Both the position numbers and the translations under genes were made by a program. 64,000 nucleotides of DNA. It comes from Staphylococcus borealis. Lineage in GTDB: Bacteria > Bacillota > Bacilli > Staphylococcales > Staphylococcaceae. Positions 28,711 through 39,986 of the stretch are shown here, piece by piece. Location of the stretch: assembly GCF_001224225.1 (NCBI RefSeq), contig NZ_CUEE01000001.1, positions 248,001-312,000 on the forward strand, in the 5' to 3' direction. The notes beneath the pieces were generated by a model, which did not search any database, was not told where the DNA came from, and saw only the letters and a list, made by a program, of their open reading frames with translations. Position 1 is the first letter of the stretch, and each line of letters opens with the position of its first letter.

Positions 28711-29997
28711 ATGACAGACAATCATCCAAATTGGAAATTTGAAACACAAACAATTCATGCCGGTCAAGTAATCGATGAATTCTCTAAATCGCGTGCTGTC
28801 CCTATTTATCAAACATCTAGTTATGTCTTTGATGACACACAACATGCCCAAGACTTATTCTCACTGGCTAAACCAGGTAATATTTATACTCGAATTATGA
28901 ACCCAACTCAGAATGTCTTTGAAGCTCGTATCACCCAATTAGAGGGTGGTGTCGGTGCATTAGCGACCTCTTCAGGTCAAGCAGCTATCACACTTGCATT
29001 ACTCAATATTGTGGAATCTGGTTCAGAAATCGTTGCATCATCTAACCTATACGGTGGTTCTTATAATTTATTAAACATTACATTTAAAAAGCTAGGCATT
29101 AAAGTTCACTTCGTTGACCCTAGTGATCCTAACAATTTTAATGAAGTAATTAATGATAAAACGAAAGCGATTTATGCCGAAACTATCGGCAACCCAGCCA
29201 TTGATGTATTAGATATCGAAGCAGTAGCAAAAATTGCTCACGATAATGGTTTACCACTTGTCATTGATAATACATTTGCCTCTCCTTATTTATGTCGTCC
29301 ATTCGAACACGGTGCTGATGTTGTAATCCATTCAGCTACTAAATTTATTGGTGGTCATGGTACGTCAATAGGAGGCATTATTGTAGATAGTGGTAAATTT
29401 AACTGGGATAACGGCAAATTCCCTGGATTAGTCGAACCTGACCCAAGTTATCATGGCATTTCATATACTAATGATGTCGGAGAAGCTGCATATATTACTA
29501 AAGCACGTGTTCAATTATTACGTGACTTAGGTTCAGCTGTATCACCTTACAATGTTCATGAATTTTTAATTGGTTTGGAAACACTACATTTACGTATGGA
29601 ACGTCATTCTGAAAATGCTCTAAAAGTTGCTCAATTTTTAGAGCAACATCCTAAAGTTACTTGGGTTAACTATCCTGGCCTTAAAGACAACAAATATCAT
29701 AGCTTAGCTAAAAAGTACCTACCTAAAGGACAAGGTGCTATTCTTACATTTGGAGTAGATGGTTCAGTTGAGGATATTGCTCGCTTCGTTGATAAATTAC
29801 AACTATTCTCATTACTTGCAAATGTAGGTGACTCTAAGTCACTCGTCATCCACCCGGCAAGTACAACACATCAACAATTAACTGAAGCGGAACAACGACA
29901 ATCCGGTGTACTTCCAGAAATGGTTCGCCTATCTATTGGTACTGAAAATGCTGATGATATTATTAACGACTTAAACGATGCACTTAGTATCATTTAA
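28711..29997 (+). CDS. metY: O-acetylhomoserine sulfhydrylase / aminocarboxypropyltransferase
   Basis: A 428-residue cytosolic PLP enzyme that makes homocysteine from O-acetylhomoserine and sulfide in methionine synthesis. Family landmarks are [48 protein letters not shown], the Schiff-base Lys in [11 protein letters not shown] and the C-terminal [14 protein letters not shown]...VRLSIGTEN. The length and the long insertion after GGIIVD fit MetY better than MetB or MetC. GGAGGT lies upstream of ATG 28711. It is monocistronic. Confidence 0.92.
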   Translation: MTDNHPNWKFETQTIHAGQVIDEFSKSRAVPIYQTSSYVFDDTQHAQDLFSLAKPGNIYTRIMNPTQNVFEARITQLEGGVGALATSSGQAAITLALLNIVESGSEIVASSNLYGGSYNLLNITFKKLGIKVHFVDPSDPNNFNEVINDKTKAIYAETIGNPAIDVLDIEAVAKIAHDNGLPLVIDNTFASPYLCRPFEHGADVVIHSATKFIGGHGTSIGGIIVDSGKFNWDNGKFPGLVEPDPSYHGISYTNDVGEAAYITKARVQLLRDLGSAVSPYNVHEFLIGLETLHLRMERHSENALKVAQFLEQHPKVTWVNYPGLKDNKYHSLAKKYLPKGQGAILTFGVDGSVEDIARFVDKLQLFSLLANVGDSKSLVIHPASTTHQQLTEAEQRQSGVLPEMVRLSIGTENADDIINDLNDALSII

Positions 29998-30008
29998 GTC
30001 ATAAAAAT

Positions 30009-30052
30009 AAGCTGTAACGACCTGAACATTCATCGTCGTTACAGCTTTTTTG
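30009..30052. terminator. Bidirectional terminator between metY and the lipoprotein gene
   Basis: AAGCTGTAACGAC / GTCGTTACAGCTT with T run on the plus strand and A run upstream for the minus strand. Confidence 0.93.
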
Positions 30053-30057
30053 ATTCA

Positions 30058-30519
30058 TTATTCATCTGTCATATTACTTTTTTGTTTAAAGCCCAGTTTT
30101 TTTAATTCTCTTACAGTGCCTTCCATATTGACTTTTTTGTCATTTTTAGACGTTGACATTAAAGAAAAATGATTTTTGACTGCTTTGATATCTGCTTTTT
30201 TATAGTTAATATCAATTGTTTCAACCCACTTTTCATGATTATGCTTTAAACTATAAGATACACCTTTTAAATCTTTCAGTTGACGGTGATCTTCAAACAT
30301 CTTCTTAGCTTCTTTCTTAGACATACCGAAATCATTATATTTCAATGTCGTTACTGTTGATTGTTTAACTACTTTATTCTTTTTATAAGACAATGTAGTT
30401 AACACATGCTTACCATCCATGTCCCCTTCATAAGTCTTAGAACGCTCTTTACTACATGCGCCTAATATACTGACACTTAACACTAATAATATCGTTAACA
30501 TAAAGCACTTTTTCATCAT
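30058..30519 (-). CDS. YehR-like (DUF1307) lipoprotein
   Basis: About 153 residues. The signal peptide ends in the lipobox LGAC, so it should be exported and lipid-anchored. The mature part is a single small domain rich in Lys (DGKHVLTTLSYKKNKVVKQS...DFGMSKKEAKKMF) with the DUF1307/YehR pattern. The function of the family is unknown. Three ATG codons lie close together; 30519 has GGGAAG at the best spacing. It stands alone between metY and a peptidase gene. Confidence 0.75.
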   Translation of the reverse strand: MMKKCFMLTILLVLSVSILGACSKERSKTYEGDMDGKHVLTTLSYKKNKVVKQSTVTTLKYNDFGMSKKEAKKMFEDHRQLKDLKGVSYSLKHNHEKWVETIDINYKKADIKAVKNHFSLMSTSKNDKKVNMEGTVRELKKLGFKQKSNMTDE

Positions 30520-30685
30520 ACTCATCTACTTCCCACTATGTCATTTTCAAATAAATTATAGCATTTACTTTATCTTATTATGTATATCATTACCAGATAA
30601 TTCGTATTAGAAACACTTTTTTCAGAAAATCAAATGCCGACATGCTACAATATGAGTAAATAATGACGTGAGGAAGTGTGTGCAT

Positions 30686-31762
30686 ATGAAAGAATCAATC
30701 GAATTATTAAAATCATTGACCGATGTTAACGGCATTGCTGGTTATGAACACAATGTTAAAGCAAAGATGAAATCCTATTTAGAGCCAGTGAGTGATGAAA
30801 TTGTTGAAGATGGCTTAGGTGGCATCTTTGGTAAAAAAGCGAGTGACAATGGTACAAAGTCACTTATGGTAGCGGGTCACTTAGATGAAATCGGCTTTAT
30901 TGTAACCAAAATCGATAATAATGGATTTATTAAATTCCAACCAATTGGTGGTTGGTGGAATCAAGTCATGTTATCTCAAAAAGTAACTATCACAACCGAT
31001 GATGGTACTGAGATTCGTGGTCTTATAGGCTCAAAACCACCACATGTCTTAGATCCTGAAGAACGTAAGAAACCAATCCAAATTAAAGACATGTTTATAG
31101 ATATTGGTGTAAGAAGTAAAGAAGACGCTGAAAATCACGGTATCGAAGTGGGCAACATGATTACACCATACAGTGAATTTGAGCAACTTGCGAATGGTAA
31201 ATATTTAACGGCTAAAGCCTTTGACAATCGTTATGGTTGTGCACTTGCTGTCGATGTATTAAAACGTCTCAAAGATGAACATATCGGCATTGATCTATAT
31301 GCAGGCGCAACTGTACAGGAAGAAGTGGGATTACGCGGTGCTAAAGTAGCTGCCAATAAAATCAAACCTGATCTTGCTATTGCTGTAGATGTTGCAGTGG
31401 CCTATGATACACCGGGTATGAATCAACTTGGTAGTGATACGACTTTAGGTAATGGCCCTGTCGTTATTTTAATGGACGCATCAAATGTTGCCCACCAAGG
31501 CTTACGCCAACATATTAAAGAAGTAGCTAAGAGACATTACATTACTGTGCAATGGGATACCACTGCTGGTGGCGGTACTGATGCTGGTAGTATCCATGTA
31601 GCGAATGAGGGTATTCCTACCATTTCCATCGGTGTAGCGCTACGTTATATGCATTCAAATGTTTCTGTATTACACACAGATGATTATGAAAATTCAGTTC
31701 GCCTAGTAACTGAAATCGTTCGTTCACTTAACGATGATGCTTATAACAGAATAAAATGGTAA
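30686..31762 (+). CDS. M42 family metallo-aminopeptidase / glutamyl aminopeptidase-like
   Basis: A 358-residue cytosolic dinuclear metallopeptidase of the FrvX/PepA-like M42 family, trimming N-terminal residues from peptides. Metal ligands and catalytic residues are recognisable: His and Asp/Glu in AGHLDEIGF, Asp in AFDNRYGCA, the Glu pair in TVQEEVGLRGA, Asp in AVDVAVAYD and His in VSVLHTDDYEN. The ATG at 30686 is the likely start (GAGGA about 12 bases upstream); a GTG two codons earlier is possible. Confidence 0.88.
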   Translation: MKESIELLKSLTDVNGIAGYEHNVKAKMKSYLEPVSDEIVEDGLGGIFGKKASDNGTKSLMVAGHLDEIGFIVTKIDNNGFIKFQPIGGWWNQVMLSQKVTITTDDGTEIRGLIGSKPPHVLDPEERKKPIQIKDMFIDIGVRSKEDAENHGIEVGNMITPYSEFEQLANGKYLTAKAFDNRYGCALAVDVLKRLKDEHIGIDLYAGATVQEEVGLRGAKVAANKIKPDLAIAVDVAVAYDTPGMNQLGSDTTLGNGPVVILMDASNVAHQGLRQHIKEVAKRHYITVQWDTTAGGGTDAGSIHVANEGIPTISIGVALRYMHSNVSVLHTDDYENSVRLVTEIVRSLNDDAYNRIKW

Positions 31763-31772
31763 TTTGCGAAGG

Positions 31773-31818
31773 AAAGGGAGAGGGACAGAATTCTTTTGAA
31801 TTCTGTCCCTCTCCCTTT
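31773..31818. terminator. Bidirectional terminator between the M42 peptidase and SDR genes
   Basis: A perfect 21-bp stem starting AAAGGGAGAGGGACAGAATT with a TTTT loop. It uses the GGGACAGAATTC core of the dispersed repeats, without the rest. Confidence 0.92.
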
Positions 31819-31836
31819 AAATAATATGATGTTTTT

Positions 31837-32655
31837 CTATTCTACTGAGTGCTTCCAGCTATCATCACTTAGCATCTCTCCAGGCCAAGTATAAGCCATA
31901 ACACCACCATCAATTCGAACTGTTTCACCTGTAATAAATGAACTATCATCAGATGCTAGGAAAGCCACGAGTTTACCTACTTCTTCAGGTTTACCTAAAC
32001 GACCAAGTGGAGTGACCCATTTCTGATTATCGCGGAATGTTTTACCCGCTTCATCTTCAGACGTTCCTGCTAAATTATCCACTAATGGTGTCTCAATAGT
32101 ACCTGGTGCAATGGCATTTGCACGAATATTTTCACGGCCGTATTCAATCGCAATCGATTTAGTAAAGTTAATCACTGCCCCTTTAGCCGCATTGTAACCT
32201 GAACGGTATAAATCTGCAGCTTGACCAGAGAATGATGCCGTATTAATAATTGAACCCCCTTGATCCATCATTAATGGTAGTAAGAACTTAGTTACTAAGA
32301 ATGTCCCACGCATATCCACTGCCATGATTTTGTCGAACACTTCTACAGGATATTCATGAATACGACCTGCACCATTATCCACACCTGCGTTATTAAAGAT
32401 AATATCTACACGTCCATATGTCGCTTTAGCTTTATCCGCAAAATCTTGAACTTGTTGATCATCTGAAATATCTACTTTATACGCAGTCGCTTTGCCACCA
32501 TTGTTATTGATTGCTTCAACAGTCTTTTCTAATTCATCTGAAATATCCAGCGCTAATACATGAGCACCTTCATTAGCTAATGCTTTTGCTGATGCTTGCC
32601 CTATACCTGTACTTGCACCTGTAATCACTGCAATTTTATTTTCTAAACGTTTCAT
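31837..32655 (-). CDS. Short-chain dehydrogenase/reductase
   Basis: A 272-residue classical SDR. Cofactor motif TGASTGIG, NNAG (INNAGVDNG variant FNNAG), Ser in NTASFSGQA and YNAAKGA (YxxxK) form an intact active site. The C-terminus has SDDSSFITGETVRIDGG. The substrate is unknown; similar staphylococcal proteins are annotated as glucose/ribitol-type dehydrogenases. ATG 32655 has AGGAGTG nine bases upstream. Confidence 0.85.
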   Translation of the reverse strand: MKRLENKIAVITGASTGIGQASAKALANEGAHVLALDISDELEKTVEAINNNGGKATAYKVDISDDQQVQDFADKAKATYGRVDIIFNNAGVDNGAGRIHEYPVEVFDKIMAVDMRGTFLVTKFLLPLMMDQGGSIINTASFSGQAADLYRSGYNAAKGAVINFTKSIAIEYGRENIRANAIAPGTIETPLVDNLAGTSEDEAGKTFRDNQKWVTPLGRLGKPEEVGKLVAFLASDDSSFITGETVRIDGGVMAYTWPGEMLSDDSWKHSVE

Positions 32656-32925
32656 AAAGGCCTTCACTCCTATTTTTCCAATCTTATTAATGAAACTAAA
32701 TGTATCTATTCAATATATATTTTCCACACTTCAAATGCACTCAAACCCTATTCCGAAAATGATACCGCTTACCCTTAAAAACATGATTTAATTCTATATA
32801 CATAAGCTAATATTATTGTACTTATCTTATACATAACCAATTCTTATATTTAAATTTCTGAAAATTGCTATATTTTAAAAAACATTTTGTTATACTTTGT
32901 GTTAACGAACAAAGGGGGCCATTTT

Positions 32926-34470
32926 ATGACCACTAAAACAAATAAAAAAACATCTATCGTTAATAAATTACTTAATGGCGTAGAAAAAGCTGGTAACAAA
33001 TTACCAGACCCTGCCATGCTCTTTTTCTTAATGTGTATTGGTTTAGCCGTTATTACTTGGATCGTTTCTCTGTTTGATGTATCGGTTAAGCATCCAGGAA
33101 ATGGAGATACCATACATATAAAGAGTATTCTGAGTACTGAAGGTATCGCCATGATTATGAATGATGCCATTAAGAACTTCTCAGAGTTCCCTGCACTTGG
33201 TCTTGTATTAGCTGTAATGATTGGTGTCGGTGCTGCTGAGAAATCAGGGTACTTTGATAAATTAATGATTTCAGTTGTGAATCGCGCATCAAAACGCATC
33301 ATTGTACCTACTATTATTTTAATTGGTATATTAGGCAGCTTAGCTGGCGATGCAGCAACAGTCATCTTGCCGCCACTTGCTGCAATGATTTTTATTAAGA
33401 TTGGCTATCATCCCATCGCTGGTCTTGCAATGGCCTATGCGTCATCACTAGGTGGATTTGGTGCCAACTTCTTAATTGGTATGCAGGATGCACTTGTTTA
33501 TGCATTTACAGAACCTGCAACGAAGATTGTTTCAGATAGTGTCAAGATTAATGTTGCAATGAACTGGTACTTTATTGCAGCGAGTGTGATCTTGGTACTT
33601 CCTGTGATTTATTTCACTACAACAAAGGTTGTTATTCCACGTTTAGGCGACTATGATGCGAGTCAAGCGGATTACGATGAAGATGAGGAAACATCATCAC
33701 ATATTACGCCAACAGAGAAAAAAGCGTTGTTCTGGGCAAACATGTCTTTCGTGATACTCATCGTAGCGTTAATCATTTGTTGCCTACCAGAAAGTAGTTG
33801 GTTAAGAAACGCAAAAACTGGAAGTCTTATTGATGATTCTCCATTAATTAATGGTGTGGGCTTAGTCATCCTCGTTATTTTCTTAATTCCTGGGATTGTT
33901 TACGGGATTTTAAGTAAACAGATTCAGAATTCCAAAGATGTAGGTAGCATGATTAGTGACTCACTTGGTTCTATGGGATCATTTATATTAATCGTCTTCT
34001 TTGCCGCTCAATTACTCGCCTTTTTACAATGGAGTAATCTAGGGATTATTGTGTCAGTCTATGGCGCTAAATTATTACAACATCAAAATGGGATTGTGCT
34101 CATCATCGGCATTATCATATTGAGTAGTTTAATTAACTTAATTATTGGAAGCGCATCTGCTAAATGGGGTATTCTTGCGCCAATCTTTGTACCAATGATG
34201 ATTCTACTCGGTTATCATCCAGCGTTTACACAAATGATTTATCGTGTCGGTGATTCTATTACAAACCCTATTACACCAATGATGCCTTATATGCCACTGG
34301 TGCTATCTTATGCGCAAAAGTATGATAAAAATATGAAACTAGGTTCTCTACTTTCGAGTTTAATGCCATACACCTTCGCATTAGGTATTGTGTGGACCTT
34401 ATTCGTCATTGCGTGGTACCTTCTTGGCATTCCACTCGGACCAGGTGGCCCTGTCAAAATTCCACACTAA
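32926..34470 (+). CDS. AbgT family transporter
   Basis: A 514-residue membrane transporter with about 12 hydrophobic segments. AbgT members take up p-aminobenzoyl-glutamate or export sulfonamides/folate-pathway metabolites. Signature stretches are VEKAGNKLPDPAMLFF, GDAATVILPPLAAMIF, ASSLGGFGANFLIGMQD and IGSASAKWGILAPIFVPMM. The ATG 32926 has AAGGGGG upstream. Which direction and which substrate cannot be decided. The M20 peptidase further on could be related in function (AbgT with amidohydrolase partners in E. coli), but it is 6 kb away. Confidence 0.87.
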   Translation: MTTKTNKKTSIVNKLLNGVEKAGNKLPDPAMLFFLMCIGLAVITWIVSLFDVSVKHPGNGDTIHIKSILSTEGIAMIMNDAIKNFSEFPALGLVLAVMIGVGAAEKSGYFDKLMISVVNRASKRIIVPTIILIGILGSLAGDAATVILPPLAAMIFIKIGYHPIAGLAMAYASSLGGFGANFLIGMQDALVYAFTEPATKIVSDSVKINVAMNWYFIAASVILVLPVIYFTTTKVVIPRLGDYDASQADYDEDEETSSHITPTEKKALFWANMSFVILIVALIICCLPESSWLRNAKTGSLIDDSPLINGVGLVILVIFLIPGIVYGILSKQIQNSKDVGSMISDSLGSMGSFILIVFFAAQLLAFLQWSNLGIIVSVYGAKLLQHQNGIVLIIGIIILSSLINLIIGSASAKWGILAPIFVPMMILLGYHPAFTQMIYRVGDSITNPITPMMPYMPLVLSYAQKYDKNMKLGSLLSSLMPYTFALGIVWTLFVIAWYLLGIPLGPGGPVKIPH

Positions 34471-34510
34471 TTCGCAATACATCGTGATAATTAAAACGCA
34501 AATCTATGTA

Positions 34511-34541
34511 AAAACCTTCTCATTTATTGAGAAGGTTTATT
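34511..34541 (+). terminator. Terminator of the AbgT gene
   Basis: Stem AACCTTCTC / GAGAAGGTT followed by TATTTAT. Confidence 0.75.
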
Positions 34542-34683
34542 TATATGTAATCCCTTACAAAATTTTTTACTTATTACCAATAATTATGTCACTCTCTCTT
34601 TTTCAAAGCGTGATATTACGGTAAAATAAAGGTATAGAAGTGTATTCATTATTAACATTATTTTAGGCATTTAGGAGGACACG

Positions 34684-36225
34684 ATGGAAGAACGAATAGG
34701 TTTAGTAGATATTGGATCCAACACAATCAGATTAGTTATTTTCAACTTTAATAAAGCGACAGGCATTAATGAATTGCTCAACATTAAGACCCCTGCACGT
34801 CTAAGCCAATATCTCACTAAAGATAATAAGATGAGTAAAGACGGCATAAAAGTACTCATTGATGCACTACACAGTTTCAAATCTGTGTCAGATAAATTCA
34901 ATGTAACCGAGTTACATCCGATTGCTACAGCAGCAATTCGTCAGTCTAAAAACAATGACGAAATCGTCAAGGAAGTTAAAAAGGAAGTAGGCATCGATAT
35001 TAAAATCGTACCTGAATCGGACGAAGCCTACTACGGTTACTATGCAATCACACATACGACGGAAATCGAAAATGGTGTATCCGTTGATATCGGCGGTGGT
35101 TCGACTGAAGTAACATTATTTAAAGATAAAGAACTTTTTGAATCTCACAGCTTCCCTTTCGGTGTCGTGACACTCAAAAGAAAATTCTTCAATGACAAAG
35201 CGCACAATGACAAAGGTGCTATTAAAGATATGGAGAAATTCTTATCACAACAATTTGAATCGTTAGAATGGCTTAAAGATCAAAAGGTTGCGCTTGTGGG
35301 TGTTGGTGGTTCCGCTCGAAATGTTGCGCGTATTCATCAAGCCGAGCATTCATATCCTATTGGCGGTGTCCACAACTACACAATGACGAATAAAGATATC
35401 GATGAAGTCTTTGATATCATTCGTAAAAACGATCGTGATGATTTAACCAACCTTGATGGTTTAAGTCGTGATCGTGCAGATATTATCCTTCCAGCGGTAT
35501 CCGTATTCAAAACATTATATAAAATTGTAGACGCAAAGCAGTTTACATTCTCAAGAAACGGTCTACGTGAAGGCTATGTCATGAAACAAGTTCGTGAACG
35601 CTACCCTGACGTCTTTGATAAACATAACGTCCGTAAAGAGTCCATCCATTTCTTAGCACGTGAATACAAGATTGAAGATGTTAGTTCACAAGCGCGTCTC
35701 AAACTAGCTAAATCGTTATTATCACAACTCATTGATATCGCAGATTTAGATATTAACGACAATGAGCAACGTCTCTTTGAAGAAGGCGCTTATATATACT
35801 ATCTTGGTAGTTTCATCGATTCTGATTCAAGTTCTCCACACACGTATTACATCATTGCTAACTCAATGATAAATGGCTATACACATAAGGACCGAGTAAA
35901 ATTGGCGTTACTTGCCAGCTTTAAAAATAAATCACTATTGAAATTCTATTGCCAAGAAACGGATTGGTTCAGCAATAAGGAAATAGATTCAATCCAAACA
36001 TTAGGTGGCATTATTAAATTCATTAACGCATTAAACATTTCACAAACAAGCTTTGTTGTCGATGTCGAATTGAAGAAAAAGAAAAAAGGCGACGACGACT
36101 ATCAATTAACTGTATTTTATACAGAAGGCGAGCCTATTGCCGAAGAATATCAAGCAAATAGACAGAAAAAACATATTGAAAAGATACTTAAAGGAAATGT
36201 TTCTATCATCTTTACAAAATCTTAA
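34684..36225 (+). CDS. ppx: Exopolyphosphatase, Ppx/GppA family
   Basis: A 513-residue enzyme of the ASKHA fold that cleaves terminal phosphate from polyphosphate (GppA-type members act on pppGpp). The N-terminal phosphate loop is VDIGSNTIRLVIF, the second is SVDIGGGSTEVTLF, with ATAAIRQSKN between. The C-terminal half is the HD-like extension of long Ppx proteins. An AGGAGG site precedes the ATG. It is followed by ppk after about 100 bp, so polymer synthesis and breakdown are encoded together. Confidence 0.92.
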   Translation: MEERIGLVDIGSNTIRLVIFNFNKATGINELLNIKTPARLSQYLTKDNKMSKDGIKVLIDALHSFKSVSDKFNVTELHPIATAAIRQSKNNDEIVKEVKKEVGIDIKIVPESDEAYYGYYAITHTTEIENGVSVDIGGGSTEVTLFKDKELFESHSFPFGVVTLKRKFFNDKAHNDKGAIKDMEKFLSQQFESLEWLKDQKVALVGVGGSARNVARIHQAEHSYPIGGVHNYTMTNKDIDEVFDIIRKNDRDDLTNLDGLSRDRADIILPAVSVFKTLYKIVDAKQFTFSRNGLREGYVMKQVRERYPDVFDKHNVRKESIHFLAREYKIEDVSSQARLKLAKSLLSQLIDIADLDINDNEQRLFEEGAYIYYLGSFIDSDSSSPHTYYIIANSMINGYTHKDRVKLALLASFKNKSLLKFYCQETDWFSNKEIDSIQTLGGIIKFINALNISQTSFVVDVELKKKKKGDDDYQLTVFYTEGEPIAEEYQANRQKKHIEKILKGNVSIIFTKS

Positions 36226-36321
36226 AACAAGTATGCTATCTTAAAGTTAGGATGTTATGCCTTTTACTTACTAATTGAAAAGAACAACGCATATTTGAGG
36301 AAATGACGAGGTGTATTTGGA

Positions 36322-38487
36322 ATGCAAACTCAATTGGGAGAAAATGATATTAGCTTACCGCAATACTATAACAATCGCGAATTAAGTTGGCTTGATTTCA
36401 ACTATCGTGTACTTCAAGAAGCCTATGATAAAAACAATCCGCTACTTGAAAAATTAAACTTTATATCTATTTTTAGTTCAAACTTAGATGAATTCTTCAT
36501 GGTTCGTGTTGCTGGTTTAAAAGACCAAGTTAAAATGGGATATGATAAACCTGAAAACAAAGCACAAATGACACCACAAGAACAAGTTGATGCTATCCAA
36601 GAAAAAGCTAAAAAATATGTAGATAAGCAATATGAACGCTACAATGAATTAATGACTGAACTTCGAGATTACGAAATTGTGATGTGTGAACCAAACGAAT
36701 TATCTGAACCAATATTAGATAAATTAGAAAGAGATTTCAAATTAACTATCTTGCCAACCTTAACACCACTCGGCATAGATGCTTACCATCCGTTTCCTAA
36801 GCTTAATAATAAAAGTTTAAACATCTTCGTTGATATTGACACTGAAGATGCCATCAATTCAGCTATCGTTCAAATACCATCACTTATTCCAAGATTTCTA
36901 ACTTACAATGAAGGTGCTAAACAGTATGTTGTGATGGTTGAGGACGTAATTACTTACTTTATCAATTATTTATTTACTGGTTATGAAGTCTTAAATACAT
37001 TTACTTTCAGAATTACAAGAAATGCTGATTTAACGATTCATGAAGATGGCGCAGAAGACTTACTTATCGAAATTGAACGTTTCCTTAAAGAACGTAAGAG
37101 TGGTTCAGCAGTACGTCTAGAAGTTGATGGTCGTACCGCTAATCCAGATGATCTTGATTGGCTTATCGAGACATTAGAAGTGGATCATCAAGATGTTTAT
37201 TTCCTTAATGGACCACTAGATTTAACATTTATCTTTGGTTTAGTCGATCATTTATCTCATAAATTAAACTATCTCACTTATGAGAAATATTCACCACAAA
37301 TTCCACGTTCACTAGGAAACAACAATTTATACGAACTTGCATTGAAACGTGACATCTTCTTCCACCATCCGTACGAATCTTTCGAACCGATCGTTGATTT
37401 TATCCGTGAAGCGGCAGATGACCCTAATACGATTGCAATTAAACAAACATTGTATCGTGTAAGTAAAGACTCACCTATCATTAAGAGTTTGAAAGAAGCC
37501 GCAGAAAAAGGGAAACAAGTAACCGTACTTGTGGAATTAAAAGCACGCTTCGATGAAGAAAACAATGTCCATTGGGCACGTATGTTAGAAGACGCAGGGT
37601 GTCACGTGATATACGGTATGACACACCTGAAAACACATAGTAAAATCGCATTAGTAGTTAAGCGTGTCGGTGGCGAATTAACGTCATTCGTTCACTTGGG
37701 TACAGGTAACTATAATGACAAAACTGCGAAATTATATACAGATATGGGTATTATCACTACAAATAAACAAATTGCAGAAGATGCAATTAACTTCTTCAAT
37801 TATTTAAGTGGGTACTCTGTTAAACCAGAATACAATAAATTAATCGTTGCACCATTTGATATTCGTGACGTCTTTATCGACCGAATCGACAAAGAGATTA
37901 GCAGTCACCTTCAACATGGTAACGGTAAAATTATGATGAAAATGAACTCATTAACAGACAAAACAATCATCGAAAAATTATTCGAAGCATCACAAGCCGG
38001 TGTGAAGATTCAACTCATTATTCGTGGTATTTGTTGCTTAAAACCTGGTATCCCAGGCATTAGTGAAAACATTGAAGTTGTAAGTATCGTTGGTCGATTA
38101 TTAGAACACTCTCGTATTTATTACTTCCATAATAATGGCGATGAACGTATTTACTTATCATCAGCTGACGTAATGACACGTAATATGATTAAACGTGTAG
38201 AAATCCTATTCCCAGTTGAAGATAAAGAGATTGGTAAACGTTTAGTTGACTTTATGGATTTACAATTATCTGATAACCAAAAAGGACGTTTCCAAGACGA
38301 ACATGGTCATTACCATTATGTAGAAAATAACTTGTCACCATTAAATTCACAAGTTTATTTAATGCAAGAAGCGATTAAATATGGCCAAGAACTTAAAAAA
38401 CGTTCAGCTCAACCTTCAGGCATGCCCGTCGTATCGAAACGTCGTGCAAATTGGATGAACCGTATTCGTCGTTCATTAAAAAAGTAA
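36322..38487 (+). CDS. ppk: Polyphosphate kinase 1
   Basis: A 721-residue PPK1 that reversibly polymerises ATP gamma-phosphate into polyphosphate. The N-terminal domain begins [19 protein letters not shown]. The first catalytic His is in [14 protein letters not shown] and the second in [36 protein letters not shown] and the terminal HYHYV motif are also present. The start has GAGGTG upstream. It probably forms an operon with ppx. Confidence 0.95.
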   Translation: MQTQLGENDISLPQYYNNRELSWLDFNYRVLQEAYDKNNPLLEKLNFISIFSSNLDEFFMVRVAGLKDQVKMGYDKPENKAQMTPQEQVDAIQEKAKKYVDKQYERYNELMTELRDYEIVMCEPNELSEPILDKLERDFKLTILPTLTPLGIDAYHPFPKLNNKSLNIFVDIDTEDAINSAIVQIPSLIPRFLTYNEGAKQYVVMVEDVITYFINYLFTGYEVLNTFTFRITRNADLTIHEDGAEDLLIEIERFLKERKSGSAVRLEVDGRTANPDDLDWLIETLEVDHQDVYFLNGPLDLTFIFGLVDHLSHKLNYLTYEKYSPQIPRSLGNNNLYELALKRDIFFHHPYESFEPIVDFIREAADDPNTIAIKQTLYRVSKDSPIIKSLKEAAEKGKQVTVLVELKARFDEENNVHWARMLEDAGCHVIYGMTHLKTHSKIALVVKRVGGELTSFVHLGTGNYNDKTAKLYTDMGIITTNKQIAEDAINFFNYLSGYSVKPEYNKLIVAPFDIRDVFIDRIDKEISSHLQHGNGKIMMKMNSLTDKTIIEKLFEASQAGVKIQLIIRGICCLKPGIPGISENIEVVSIVGRLLEHSRIYYFHNNGDERIYLSSADVMTRNMIKRVEILFPVEDKEIGKRLVDFMDLQLSDNQKGRFQDEHGHYHYVENNLSPLNSQVYLMQEAIKYGQELKKRSAQPSGMPVVSKRRANWMNRIRRSLKK

Positions 38488-38522
38488 TGTCATTATAATA
38501 TTATTTATAAATATACAAAATT

Positions 38523-38571
38523 AGCAGTGAAGTAATTTATAGTTATAGATTACTTCACTGCTTTATTTTTT
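38523..38571 (+). terminator. Terminator of ppx-ppk
   Basis: Perfect 14-bp stem AGCAGTGAAGTAAT / ATTACTTCACTGCT followed by TTATTTTTT. Confidence 0.95.
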
Positions 38572-38684
38572 ATACATTTTGAATTGAAAAACTCTCTGAC
38601 TAATAAATCTATAAAAAGATTTATTCATTATGAGTTAATCCCTACAAAAATTCTTTAATAAACAGTTAATTCAACATACTTATC

Positions 38685-39824
38685 TTAATATTTTTTAAAT
38701 GAATTGTGGGCATTCATGTCTGACAACTCTTCATAAATTTCTTTTTGTTTTTGATTGATTTTTTTATAAGCTAAATTCATGTCATTATTTAAATTTTGTA
38801 TATTAGCATTAGATTGATTTACTCCAACATTTATTTCTTTTAATAACATTTGTTGTTGATTACCCTGTTGCAAAATAGCATTTGTTGTATTCACATTTGT
38901 ATCAATTATATTCTTATTCATTAAATTTAAAGTTGATTGAATGTCATTAAGGTGATTTTTAAGTTCATTCATATTTTTTTGTTCTCTATACACATTAATT
39001 ATTTCTTTCCAGTCATCGCCATATCCAATACTTAAAATAGCATACAAAGTTGAAACCGTATTATTGTCTCTAAAATCATTTGGTAAATATATTAAAAGCT
39101 TATTTAATTCAGTTTCAAATTTAGAATATACCGCAGCATACTTTCTTCTAATCTCAGCATCAATTCTTTGATATTCTACATTAACTAGGTTTTTTTGTTC
39201 CTCTATATGCAAATCTTTATAAATTTGGCTTTTTGTATAAATCATCTTTTGATCTTCAACTTTTGCTCTACTTAATTCGTCTTCAGGTTTTATTTTCTCG
39301 GCAATATAATTATTAAACCTTATTTTTAAGCCATCACAAAACTTAGAAAATATATAACCACATGCAATCCCAGCAAGCAAAGAAGTAATGCCTAAAATAT
39401 TTAAATACCACGGTAATAATCCTGCTACAAAAATTTTAGAAATCAAAAACACAATTAATATTCCAATTACTTTTGCAATTGTAAAAATTGTATTAGTATA
39501 TTTTAAAATTTTAAATAGTCTATTATTATAGTTTAAAAATACTGATTTATAGTTTTCATCATAATTTTCAACACCATGTTTATTAACATAGTCATTATAT
39601 TTACTATCTATATCACTCAAACTATTATTTTTTCTATTTACATTATCATTAAGTAATTTATTATATTCTTTCTGACCTTTATTTATTGTATCTTGCAAAC
39701 TATAAACCATCAAAAAATAATTTTCTAAATCACCACTATTCATATTTCTTAAAACTTTATCTTGAGAATAAGAGCGATATTTATTTTTAAATAAATCTAT
39801 ACTTTGCATATCTATATTTGCCAT
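38685..39824 (-). CDS. Unknown coiled-coil membrane protein
   Basis: A 379-residue protein of no recognised family. The layout is an N-terminal charged helical region (1-115), two adjacent hydrophobic helices at about 117-160 (IGILIVFLISKIFVAGLLPWY and LGITSLLAGIACGYIF), then a long Lys/Glu/Asn-rich helical region with heptad-like spacing up to a Gln/Asn-rich stretch (TNAILQQGNQQQMLLKEINV) and a terminal helix KKINQKQKEIYEELSDM. This suggests two transmembrane passes with cytosolic coiled coils. AGGGGA precedes the ATG. Codon use is distinctly more AT-rich than in neighbouring ppk, suggesting transfer. A role in stress or defence is a guess only. Confidence 0.6.
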   Translation of the reverse strand: MANIDMQSIDLFKNKYRSYSQDKVLRNMNSGDLENYFLMVYSLQDTINKGQKEYNKLLNDNVNRKNNSLSDIDSKYNDYVNKHGVENYDENYKSVFLNYNNRLFKILKYTNTIFTIAKVIGILIVFLISKIFVAGLLPWYLNILGITSLLAGIACGYIFSKFCDGLKIRFNNYIAEKIKPEDELSRAKVEDQKMIYTKSQIYKDLHIEEQKNLVNVEYQRIDAEIRRKYAAVYSKFETELNKLLIYLPNDFRDNNTVSTLYAILSIGYGDDWKEIINVYREQKNMNELKNHLNDIQSTLNLMNKNIIDTNVNTTNAILQQGNQQQMLLKEINVGVNQSNANIQNLNNDMNLAYKKINQKQKEIYEELSDMNAHNSFKKY

Positions 39825-39986
39825 TCATGATTTCCCCTATACTTTTATATTTACTTATTTAAAAATTATCAAATGATAGAGACATATAATGTCTATAAAT
39901 AAAATTAATAGCTCTTATATGCAAAATATAAATTATAATACTTTAAAATTTAAGGGAGCGTACAGTCCACTTCTCTCTACAACTAT

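Noticed and set aside
32868-33365. 165-codon minus-strand frame opposite the AbgT gene
   Set aside because: Antisense shadow of a clear 12-helix transporter gene; no ribosome site or family pattern.
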